Positions 1-9,878 of a stretch of DNA of 64,000 nt are shown piece after piece. Source of the DNA: Serpula lacrymans var. lacrymans S7.9 (taxonomy: Eukaryota; Basidiomycota; Agaricomycetes; Boletales; Serpulaceae); assembly GCF_000218685.1 (NCBI RefSeq), contig NW_006763306.1, positions 58,835 through 122,834 on the forward strand, in the 5' to 3' direction. Made by a program: the position numbers and the translations under genes. The notes beneath the pieces were generated by a model. It had not been told where the DNA came from, did no database searches, and worked only from the letters and a program-made list of their open reading frames with translations. Each line of letters starts with the position of its first letter. Positions within the stretch are counted from its first letter, which is position 1.

Positions 1-612
1 TGTTGCCAAGGTGAATTGATCATTTATACAATGAGAATACCAGGCAGTGTGCTGGGGCCGCATCTAATCCATAGACAAGCGTGAGAAATAGTGAGTACGG
101 CAGTGAAATAGACTTCTTTGGAATAGGGGTTATATCAGCATATCCAAAAGCAGATATGTTTTGGGTGGTAGTGTGGAATCTTACCATAAAAGGACAGTAC
201 ATATCCCTATTTGGGAGACTCTTCTTTGATGCAGTGATGGGGAGGCTCACAGAGAGGTTACAATAGCATAGAAGTCTGCCTTAAAGGGATAATTTATATC
301 CATATTTGGGACATTCTTCTGGAATGGATTTATGGGGAGGCTCACAATGAGGTCTGAAAGAGGCTCCCACAGAGGCTCTCAAAGAGTGTACAAAGAGGGT
401 AGACATTTGGTGTATTGTAACATTGATCATAGTAATATGGAGATATTCTCCACATATATTTATGTAAATCCTTGAAACAACAATTTGAGGACAAAAAATA
501 TATTGGGATTTTAGGGGGACCCTCTTCAGAGAGGGTGGTCTTTCAGATGGGTTATCGCTAACATAAAAACCCCATCTGTAAGACCTAAGAGCCTCTTGAA
601 AGTGCTGCCAAG
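1..612. other. Unassigned region with an imperfect direct repeat
   Basis: No convincing gene is seen; open frames are short and lack recognisable motifs. Two related blocks, around 195-262 and 290-352, share TATTTGGGA, a CTTCT core and GGGGAGGCTCACA, forming a roughly 95-bp direct repeat. The right edge passes into a C-family repeat. Confidence 0.4.
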
Positions 613-2299
613 GGTGCGCCTTTGTGCCACATGGAATAGTAATCAATACTGCCTTTTTGAACTTGTGGTTAATTTTCTGTTTGGTACTTTCTGCATTTTG
701 GCATTTTGGCAATTTTTTGCGTTGCTACTAGCTACACATTGCATTGCGCCCTTGCTTTTGTTGTTTCCCTTACTCCCCTTTATTTGCCTAGCCCCACCAT
801 GGGCCCTTTACTGTCCTTTTTATTCTCACCAAACGGCCGTTTCTGGATCCCCATCTTAATCCACTTTTCCATCACCTCTTTGCTTCTCCTACTTGTCTTC
901 CTTTCCCCTCCACCACACCTGATGTCACCGCTTTCTATCCACTTCCATTGCCAATCCATTGACCACCACATGCCACTGTTGATATCAGCAAAGCCCTGGC
1001 AGCCGGTCCAAGTTGGGCAACAGGTCCATCTTCATGACATTGATCTTCCATCAAATACTATCAAATCATTGGTCGCTCATCTCGCCTGGTTGGAACATGG
1101 GTGAGTAGTTTTTGAGTTGGAAAAGGTCCATCTCCTTGTGTTGCCCATGTACATTGCTGTCCCATTTTCTTGAGTACATTTATCCTTTGTCCATTGTCTT
1201 CGCTACAGCTACACTTATCACACGCTGCCTGGGACACATTTGTTCCAGATTGGAACTACTCCTCTCCCTCCCTCGTTTGACCAGGTGGTTCATTACAGCC
1301 AGACCATTGGTGAGGCCATGGAACTGTCGGATTTGGACTAGGTGGTGGACCGGTGGCTTCAGTTCCTTTTTTTTCAGCAGAACATTCATTTGTAGTGCAA
1401 TTATTTTTGAACTTTGAATCATTTTTATGGACACATATTTTTTTAGAATTCCTGACTAACAACAAGGGAACTGTGTTGATACTGATATTATTTTGCCTTG
1501 CCCTTTTTTTACTGCATCTTCCCATAACATGACATCATGATTTTCTTGCTCTCTTTCTGCTATTGGACTTTATTTTATGGCTGTACAAACCTGTGACATT
1601 ACTTACACAGCATTTATTGTCCTATCCCTTTTTTTTTCCTTATTTTGACAATCTTGTCTTGTACTACTTATGCAGGATTTGTCAGCATATATTCCTTCCT
1701 TCACATTCTTTCACATTCTTTTTGCACAGCTATACTATGTATAGCCTACCTTTCTTTTACTATATAAACCCCTGTATTCTACCTTGTAAAATAAAAATCC
1801 AATCCAGACTTTTTCCACAATCTCATGTTCACTACTCACTGCTACTTTGATACAGTGTGGTCACAATACTTCCCACTGCTACTACTGTCAATTGCTGTTA
1901 TTGCCACTCTTCACTTCTGAAGCCATTGTTATCCCTTTTATTTAGAGGCCTTCTGAGTGTTACAGTCTGTGCATCAGGGGCCTGCTATCACTGGGAACCT
2001 TGTCACATTGTCATTCTCCAACCTACCTTGTGCTGCAATTTGCAAGGTAATACTTGTCTATACTTGTCCCAAAGCCCCTATCATCTATCTTCCAACTATC
2101 ACTCCTCCTCAAAACCCACATCCATACATCTCTGGGTTTTATTTTGAAGGATTATTATACATACCACCCCACGAACAACCAGACCACTCCACTGTTCTAG
2201 GAGGCAAAGCCCATACACGAGTTCTGTGGAGTCTGGGAGGATTGTTTAGTTAGTTTGTTTTTATGTGTGGTTCTCTAACAACAGTTCTTATCATCAACA
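613..2299 (+). repeat. Family C repeat, copy 1 (5'-truncated)
   Basis: Alignable by eye to the full C copies elsewhere in the window, from the segment GCGCCTTTGTGCCAC to the terminal ATCATCAACA. The first ~100 bp of the family are missing. A TATA-like CTATATAAACCCC lies near 1760, followed by an A-rich run, as in an LTR promoter/poly(A) region. The copy carries the family ORF in broken form. Most diverged of the five long copies, so probably the oldest. Confidence 0.75.
799..1341 (+). pseudogene. Family C ORF, copy 1 (two nonsense codons)
   Basis: From ATG in CCACCATGGGCCC to the TAG after the LSDLD C-terminus is exactly 543 bp, as in the four other copies. Two in-frame TGA codons (1102-1104 and about 1171) replace Trp codons of the intact copies, both explained by G-to-A changes. 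The encoded protein has a hydrophobic segment near residues 15-45, a basic stretch, then a soluble C-terminal part. Function is unknown to me. Confidence 0.6.
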
Positions 2300-2570
2300 C
2301 TATATCTCAGCAACAGCCAGTCACGTGGTTCTATCCAAAAAGGGTATGAAAGCTCCTGGAAAGAAAAAGACTTCAGTTGCGAAATGGAAACCTGGATCCT
2401 ACAGATCCAGGAATACCTTTGCATGAAATCTCAACAAAGTTCCAGGTCACAGTATAAGAAAAGTACTAATAATAATGGCCCTTCTCTTAGGGATTTTGGA
2501 CAATCTTTCTGTATGATAATATATTGAAATTTCATTATTCTCAATTGAATTATTTACTCTGCTATACTTT
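2300..2570. other. Unassigned spacer
   Basis: AT-rich sequence between the C copy and the A-family LTR. No open frame of note, RNA gene or repeat relationship recognised. Confidence 0.4.
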
Positions 2571-2982
2571 TGTAACAACCAAGAGTTTGTATACTCTGGC
2601 GCACAACTCAGACAAAGCCGTAAAGGTAGTGAGGGGAGTGGTTACCCTTAGGATAGGACCGAGTTAGTTGTGGGTAAACAACAGGAGGACTCGCTGAGGA
2701 GTCTCCTGGATCTATTGGGTATTTATATTACTACAGGTTATTTGTACATATGTACTATACAGTTGATGGAAGCAGTGGCTGATGATGTCATGGGGCACAG
2801 CCCATGTGACCAGCTCCACTGTGTGAGAGTTTTGTAGCTATAAATAAAGAAAAGCAGTGCAGCGCGAGAAAAGGGGAGTTTGAACAAAGGAAAGTGTTGC
2901 ATGGCACAGTGTGTGAAAACTATAGAAGAAAGTTAAAGAGGAGAATGAAATTTAAAGGTCTGAAAATTGTGTTATCGTAACA
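2571..2982 (-). repeat. LTR of Gypsy element A (3' LTR of a truncated copy)
   Basis: 412 bp, reading TGTAACAACC...TATCGTAACA on the plus strand; element sense is minus. It directly follows a polypurine tract (AAAAGTGGGGTAG on the minus strand) downstream of the integrase/chromodomain end, so it is the 3' LTR of the adjacent fragment. It is the same length as the LTR at 50431-50842. Confidence 0.9.
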
Positions 2983-2993
2983 CTACCCCACTT

Positions 2994-3985
2994 TTAAGGC
3001 TTGACTTCCAGGTGAGACCAAATATCAGAGGTAGTAGTTAAATTTTCGGGCACAGGTTGAAAAATGGAATTAAAAAGGTTCGAATCCATGCCTCTAAACT
3101 TCCTTGGAGCTGAGGGATTCTTAGAATAAAATTCACAAACAGCATTGCGAGAATTGTCCAGATGGGCTTCTGGTTCCCATGTTCTGTCTTCGTCTCCATA
3201 GCCCTTCCATAGGACTAGGAACTCTAATTTTCCATGCTTCAAGCATGCATCCACCACTCGTTCAACTTTGAACTCTTCTTCACCTTCCTGGGTGACTACA
3301 AGCAGTCCAGGCCGGTCCACGCGCTGTCCTGGCAGCGGTCCTTTGTAGGGTTTCACACGGCTAATATTGACCGTGGGTACTACCCTCATTCATTTTGGGA
3401 GTTCCAGCTCCACTGTGTTGGGTTTGACTTCCTTAATCCGGTAAGGACCAATCCACTTTTTGGTCAGTTTTCTAGACTGCCGACCTTTCAATTTTAAGTG
3501 GTTGGTATCTAACCAAACCAGGTCGCCGACCTTGTAGTCAGGGGCCTTGGAGCGTCTACGCTCTGCCCTGTCTTTCATCTGCTCTGCAGTTTTGAATAGC
3601 GCCTTGCACATTTCATCTAATGCAGACTTCATGTCCTTGGCCATGTTCTCAGCAGCCTCGTTCTTGCTTTTGCCAGGTTCTACACCCATTCTAGGAAGGT
3701 ACAATCTTGTAACCTCGAATGGTGCTTTTTCTGTAGCCGACGACTGTTTGATATTGTATGAGAACTGGGCTATCTTTAGCCACTTGGCCCAATCTGTCTG
3801 CCTGTTGTTAATAAATATACGGAGGTATTGCTTCAATTCCTGATTGAGCCTCTCCGTTTGTCCATCAGTCTGCGGATGGAACACCTTTGATAATTTAGGT
3901 TTGATGCCCAGCATCCGGCATAACTCTTTTGTAAATTCGCTAGCGAATTGCAGTTCCCTATTGGAGATAACCGTTTCCGGGAATC
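2994..3985 (-). pseudogene. Gypsy A integrase C-terminus and chromodomain (truncated)
   Basis: Minus-strand remnant of a Ty3/Gypsy chromovirus pol. It starts inside the integrase core: SNRELQF stands where SDRGPQF is expected, so the second catalytic Asp is Asn, and the third acidic residue is present in TERLNQE. The chromodomain follows (FLVLWKGYG...TWEP). An in-frame TGA separates the integrase block (3390-3998) from the chromodomain block (2994-3389); the same stop occurs in the 50.4-kb copy. The 5' part is cut off by the LTR of element B at 3986. Confidence 0.85.
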
Positions 3986-4572
3986 TGTAAGGAATCAATT
4001 TTTCTTATTGCATTCCCATCATGTCGTGGTTATCCAATTTGTTCCCTGTCACTCCTCTCACTCTTGGGCTAGAGATCACGGTCGGCATTCTATTACTCTT
4101 ATCTTTTTTTACTTTTATTTTCCATTCATACTCACATCCTATCGTATTTACAACGAAGGAGAACTGTTGTAGATCCTCAAGAAGATATCCAGATTACATA
4201 GTAATGATCCAATGCTATGTCTGGTAATACTTCGGAGGAATATAGATAAGCGAGGTAGGCTATGGATTAGCGCCTTCTCATGGGCTTACTGATACAACCG
4301 ATCGTACACCTTTTACCAATACTATTTCTCACATGATTAGTAGATACAATAGATCAGACCACTTTCTTAACTCTTCCCTCTTTTGGTCTGACCATCGCTA
4401 TTCACTATATAAGGAAGTACATACTCGATGTATTATTCCTTAGTTCAATATTAGTTTGGATTTGCGCTTATACCAATACTCTTCAACCTCAGTACTCTGA
4501 TTCACTGCCCTCTTCAAGGGACTTGACCAGACATCTGTTCTTGTTATATAGCTTCGTATTCGTTGCCTGATA
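3986..4572 (+). repeat. 5' LTR of Gypsy element B
   Basis: 587 bp, TGTAAGGAAT...GCCTGATA. A TATA box (CTATATAAGG, ~4406) is followed about 36 nt later by AGTTCAATATT, the probable start of the transcript. The 3' part of the same LTR recurs at 11693-12039. It is inserted into the integrase of Gypsy A. Confidence 0.8.
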
Positions 4573-4588
4573 GAATATTGAACTCACC
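4573..4588 (+). promoter_or_regulatory. Primer-binding site of element B, complementary to its own LTR
   Basis: Immediately after the LTR, GAATATTGAACTCACC contains AATATTGAACT. This is a perfect 11-nt complement of AGTTCAATATT in the LTR downstream of its TATA box. The position and length match the self-primed (Tf1-type) mechanism rather than a tRNA 3' end. Confidence 0.6.
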
Positions 4589-5209
4589 TTTGAATCCTTT
4601 TCCAGAGCAATCCTTTGGAAGACCATTCCGCTATACCTTGAAAAAGACTGTTGTTGCCTTTGCACCGGTCTAAAACCCTCATCGTCACCTTCTTCGTACC
4701 TCCATCATCCCTATCCCTCTCCTCACCCTCGCCATTGACCTCTTACTATCCATACCACCACACCTATCACCGTCCAGTCCCCTCAAACTGGACATCTTAT
4801 CTACCATCACCACTCTTGTCCAATTCCTCGCACTCTTTGCCATCATCCAATATCTTCAGACCAAGCTCGTCAGCGATGTTGTTTACCTTCACCATGTCTA
4901 CATCCCAACAGCACTCAGAAAAGTGGGTGTCAGAAGCGGACCACAGACACCAGAGAAATTTCCTCGCAGCCCTCAACAAGCTGCTCCCGGTCCTCCCCAT
5001 CCCTACCAAAGCCCGTACCCCAGATGCAGAAGAAATGGTCCAGCAGATCACTGAGCTTTATCAATACTCCTCTGCTTCGTTTTCTCTAATTGATCCAATT
5101 GAGGAAATCATCCTCAAAATAAACGACGCTCTTGCTCTCACCCGGTCTATATTTTACCATTCCGCCATCTGTAGCAGAAATTCTAGGAGCCTCGAGGAGG
5201 TACTCCTAC

Positions 5210-5621
5210 TGTTAGGATAATACAATTTTCGGACCCTTATTTTCATTCTCCTCTTTAACCTTTTTCTGTAGTTTTCACACACAGTGCCATGCGGCACTTT
5301 CCCTTTTGTTCAAACTCCTCTTTCTTGTGCTACACTGCATTTTTTCTTATTTTAGTTACAAATATCCCACGCAGTGGAGCTGGTCACACGGGCTGCGCCC
5401 ACAACATCATCAGCCACTGCCTCCATCAACTGTATAGTACATATGTACAAACAAACTGTAGTAGTATAAACACCCAATAGATCCAGGAGACTCCTCAGCG
5501 AGTCCTTCTGTTGTATACCCACAACTAACTCGGTCCTACCTAAGGGGTTACCACTCCCTCATCACTACCTTTATAGTTTGTTCCAGTTGTGCAACAGAGT
5601 AACTAACTCTTGGTTGTTACA
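5210..5621 (+). mobile_element. Solo LTR of Gypsy A in element B
   Basis: 412 bp, TGTTAGGATA...GGTTGTTACA, element sense plus. Flanks are CCTAC (5205-5209) and CCAAC (5622-5626), a 4/5 target-site duplication. No internal A sequence adjoins it. Confidence 0.9.
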
Positions 5622-5983
5622 CCAACGTCTCAGACAAGGCATGGAGAGAACTTTTAATCTTCATATTCCTGCAGCACGGACAAATTCTGTTGAGCAACTA
5701 CTTCGAGAGTCTAGTACGCTCGAGTTACAAGAACACTCAGAGGGTTAAGCTTTTGAAAGGAGCAGCCACCGTACAGGAACAAAACCTATATCTCATTTCA
5801 CAAGACTATATTCCCTCTCTCCTCGAACTTTATCGTATTTGCCCTCTTTCATTTTCGGACATACCCAGCCGCCTCCTCCCCTACGATTTTGAACACACCT
5901 TGCTTTGTGGTATTGTTCTAAGGAAGAGGCCCTATGGAGAACCCACCTATGACATCCCTTCTTCATTTTTTACTGAAGACTAC

Positions 5984-6403
5984 TGTAACAACCAAGAGTT
6001 AGTTACTCTGGCGCACACAGAAACACACTGTAAGGAAGGTGATGAGGGAGTGGTTACCCCTTAGGCTGCAGAGAGTTTGTTGGTTAACAACAGGAGGACT
6101 CGCTGAGGAGTCTCCTTGATCTATTGGGGTATATATACTACTACAGGGTTATTTGTACATGTGTACTATACAGTTGATAGAGACAGTGGCTGATGATGTC
6201 ATGGGGCCTAGCCCGCATGATCAGCTCCACTGTGTGAGAGAGTTGAGTCCAAAATAAGAAGAAAGGCAATGCGGCGTGAGAAAGAGGAGTTAGAACCAAA
6301 AAAGGGGGAAGTGCCTCGTGGCACCATGTGTGAAAGCTAAAGTACAAGGTTAAAGCGAAGAATAAAAGTAAAGGGAAGGTCCAAAAATTGTGTTATCGTA
6401 ACA
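5984..6403 (-). mobile_element. Solo LTR of Gypsy A in element B
   Basis: TGTAACAACC...TATCGTAACA, 420 bp, with perfect 5-bp target duplication ACTAC (5979-5983 and 6404-6408). Inserted in the opposite orientation to the solo LTR at 5210. Confidence 0.93.
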
Positions 6404-7151
6404 ACTACTATGACATCTACTCTGCCTCTCCAGTCCATTATCAACCCATCCAGTACTTTTGTATCAGCAACCACCTCAACGATCTTTCTATTGTCCATTA
6501 TTTGAGATGACTCCGTCATACTCTCTATCTCCCCCAAGTCGAAGATCTTGACGCATTTGGACCACACTTTGGTCTTCAACATAGTACTTCTATCGTCATT
6601 GTTACGCCTTCTACCAAAGATCATATTCAACGAGTTGTCACTGGATTAGCTCAATTTGATCAGCTCATCGCAACTGCACAAAGGAAATTCTGTGACGGAG
6701 AAGACTACACAACCGAAATTGACAATATCCGATACATTTCAGAATATGTTGAGAAGTATTACTGGGTCTTAAAAATTCTCACACTGTTCGTTGTTAATCA
6801 GCAATCAGACTACCCCAAACACTTCATCGTTACTGTTATCCAAAGCAACTTCTGGGCCATTGTCAATCACAGTCCACAAAGTTGTATCTACTCGCAATAC
6901 TCGTACACCTACCAAGGTCGAAGACGAGAGACACCACTCATCCCGTCAGTTGAGCAACTTTTTGCACCTTGCACGGAGCAAATCGAATTAGAAACGGGAA
7001 GTTCGTTGGAAGATATAATTGGAAGCAAATCAGACAAAGGGACAGAGTCGGAAGGTGAAGAGTCTACTGGAGGAATAGAATACTGGAGACCTCAGGAAGC
7101 AGAGGGAGGAGATTTTCCCACTAACTTTGTATTTGACCCAGACTTTAATTA

Positions 7152-7427
7152 AACAGAGACTTGTTATCTAAGACTTGTTATCTAAGACTTGTTATCTAAC
7201 TCGTTAACACTGGAGCCTTATCGAGAACCTTGTCCTCTTGTTACTCCTGAAACACCTCCTCCACAATCTTGAGGAGCTGCCGCTGAAGCCCTGGAACCTG
7301 ACGATCTATATCAATCCGCAGGACCGGAAGACTTTCCTCCACCCCTCAGAATCCACTACCCAAAAACCAACCTGACAACTGGTTCGATCAAGAGTCTCTA
7401 GACCTTGAACCTGATCTAGCAGCAAAA
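7152..7427 (+). repeat. Short tandem repeat and leader before gag B
   Basis: Contains three head-to-tail copies of AGACTTGTTATCTA near 7157-7198. The stretch then reads into the Gag frame (NWFDQESLDLEPD) just before the annotated Met, so Gag may start further upstream. Confidence 0.55.
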
Positions 7428-8492
7428 ATGACCAACAAATTGAATCAAGGCAGCAAGGCCGTCCTTGCTTCTCCTCCATTTGAATTCATTGGCAAAAAGG
7501 AAACATATGTTGACTGGAAGAATGCATTAGCAAACTACTTTTTTGCTTATCCCAAAAGTTTCCAAACCAATTCCTCCAAAATCCTTTTTGCACTATCTCG
7601 AATCTCGTCTGATAAAGCCAATGACGCCTGCCACACTTGGAAGGCAAATTTCAACAACAGAACAACAGTGCTAGGAGACTTATTTGCACCACGGAATTGG
7701 GGAACTATCTCGGAGTTTATCAAGGAATTAGATAATGAATTCCTGGACCCCCATCTCAAGTTGAAAGCAGAAATCACTCTTCATAGCTACAAGCAAAGAG
7801 AGATGACGGTTGATGCCTACTTTGGAGGACTCAAATCCAAACTTATGGAAGCAGGGTTGCCACCAGATGCACATGAAAGTTATCTGTTCATTCACAGTAT
7901 CCTTCGCCGCAACCTCTCTCAATTCCTTCGGGATTGTATTTTGCAACAGGAAAACCTACCCACTACATACTCAGAATGGAAGGTAGCAGCCAGGAAGTGG
8001 GAGCAGCAAAATGAAGAACTTAATCTGGAAAGGAGGAGAGACAGACCCCCACAACAGAGACTGTCGCCACCTCAGTACCAACAATATTAACCACGTTATC
8101 AACAGAATCAAAAATACCCGCCACCACAGCATCAACAAGCAGTACCGTGTACAGAGATGCGAAGACCACAGTATATCCAACAACAATCATATTATACTCC
8201 ACCACAGAGGCCGCCGCCCCAGGATGCAGTCCATCCAAACACAGCAGGAATGTTTGGAGGATCAGGTGTACCTATGGAGATTGGGAGTTCAAACACGCAG
8301 AGACAATGTTGGCCCAACCCGAACATTATTTGTTACGATTGCGGCAAGCAAGGCCACATTTCTAGGAATTGTCCACACAGAAAGGTGGCAATACGTTATA
8401 TGGAAACGGAGGAAACCAAAGACACTCCCACTACGTCATCATTGAAAGAAATTGAAGCACCTCCGAAGGATTTTCAAAATGGTCAGGAGTAA
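7428..8492 (+). pseudogene. Gag of Gypsy element B
   Basis: About 355 codons in one frame, broken only by a TAA at 8088-8090 in a Gln-rich stretch (likely a former CAA). The N-terminal half has the helical retrotransposon Gag layout (FIGKKETYVDWKNAL ... TVDAYF ... YLFIHSILRRNL). Near the C-terminus there is a CCHC zinc knuckle CYDCGKQGHISRNC at about 8338-8379. It would package the element RNA. The start was taken at the first Met after the leader; an upstream extension is possible. Confidence 0.8.
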
Positions 8493-8551
8493 GCACGGAC
8501 TCTCTGACCCATAATGTTGTATCTAACTCTTGTACACTACCAACGACTGCA

Positions 8552-9878
8552 ATGAATCGGGTTGATCAACATCTACGTGCGGTAACCAAAAACTACGCAA
8601 AGCCACATTCACCGGAATGGCTGGCCAGACGAATCAAAGACCAGAAACCAGAAAGAGCAAGGGCTCCACTACAAAATTGGGCGCATAAAGACCATTACAA
8701 GCATATCACCCTGCAAGCAATACAGATGCTAAAGAGTCATGATGAAGAGAATATTGTAGAACACATCCATGCTTATACCTCACCGCACAGACCCATGCCA
8801 AAATGCAGCCTCCATGTCATTTCTCAAGTGACTACCACAGACGACAGACAAATGTTCACTGTACCTACTCTTATCAACTCCGGCTGCACCAACTCAGTTA
8901 TTGACCAAAGCCTGATTGACAAGTATACCCTCAACACCACACCGCTCCCCATCCCTCTTGACGCCGCAGGAGCCGATGGTCGATCCCAGAAAGTAACATG
9001 CTATGTCACCATCCACATTAATGTGAAAGGGAAAGAACATTTAATAGATGTCATTGTGGCTTCACTACTTTCGCCACGCATACTACTGGGACACAACTGG
9101 TTAATACTTACCAATCCTTCAATTGATTGGTGGGCCAACAAGATTACGTTCCCTACCGATGATTTGGAGTATCATTCTGAAGAAGGGGATAAAATCTTAG
9201 CCGTCAATCTTGAAACTCGAATCATGGAGATAACACAGTTAGAATTGAACACCTTTGCCACTAAAAGTCAACAGATAGCTGAGTCCTCCGAAAAGGCAAA
9301 GTCAAAACTCACCTTCTGAGACGTTGTCCCCCCAGTCTACCATGAATTTGAACCCGTCTTTACCAAAGAATCATTTGACAAACTTCCCCCAAAACGCCCT
9401 TGGGACCACGCCATTGAATTAGTACCCGAGGCTAACGGTCTTGACTGCAAAATGTACCCTCTTAGCCGAGATGAACAACACCATTTAGACAAATTCCTCA
9501 ACGAGAATCTGAAGAGTGGACAAATCCAAGTATCCAAGTCACCCTACACATCCCCATTCTTCTTTATCCAAAAAAAAGATGGTTCGCTATGCCCTGTCCA
9601 AGACTATCACAAGCTGAACAAGCTTACCATAAAGAATCGCTACACCCTCCCCCTCATATCAGAACTCATTGATAAACTCAAAGGTGCCAACTACTTCACA
9701 AAGCTAGATGTACAATGGGGATACAACAATGTCCAAATCCAAGAAGGAGACGAACATAAGGCCGCTTTCAGGACCAATTGCGGCCTGTTTGAACCCCTTG
9801 TCATGTTCTTTGGACTTACCAACTCACCGGCAACCTTCCAGACAATGATGGACCACCTCCTGAGAGAACTGATCACGG
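8552..9878 (+). pseudogene. Pol of Gypsy element B: protease and partial reverse transcriptase
   Basis: The protease region has INSGCTNSVID where D-S/T-G-A is typical, so the catalytic Asp is Asn, and ILLGHNWL as the second motif. A TGA at 9317-9319 interrupts the frame. The same frame then continues as reverse transcriptase (FDKLPP...PWDHAIEL, FFFIQKKDGSL, FTKLDVQWGYNNV, MFFGLTNSPATFQ). The sequence stops before the catalytic Y-x-D-D because a C repeat begins at 9879. RNase H and integrase are absent. Confidence 0.85.

Larger units (their letters stand above)
4651..7151 (+). pseudogene. Element B ORF upstream of gag, interrupted by two solo LTRs
   Basis: Coding-like sequence between the LTR and gag of element B. 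The first block (to 5209) runs from a Ser/Pro-rich start through KWVSEADHRHQRNFL to LEEVLL. It resumes after the LTR at 5622 and again after the LTR at 6404, ending with an acidic tail and a TAA near 7149-7151. At least one frameshift (about 5745) and one stop (about 6508) are present. Removing the two LTRs and one TSD copy each leaves roughly 1.7 kb of mostly open sequence. I recognise no domain. It could be an extended Gag N-terminus or an additional ORF. Confidence 0.5.

Noticed and set aside
281..712. 143-residue minus-strand open frame
   Set aside because: No motifs, biased composition, overlaps repeat sequence and the start of a C copy.
8011..8445. 144-residue plus-strand frame overlapping gag B
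   Set aside because: It is an out-of-frame shadow of Gag; the zinc knuckle lies in the other frame.
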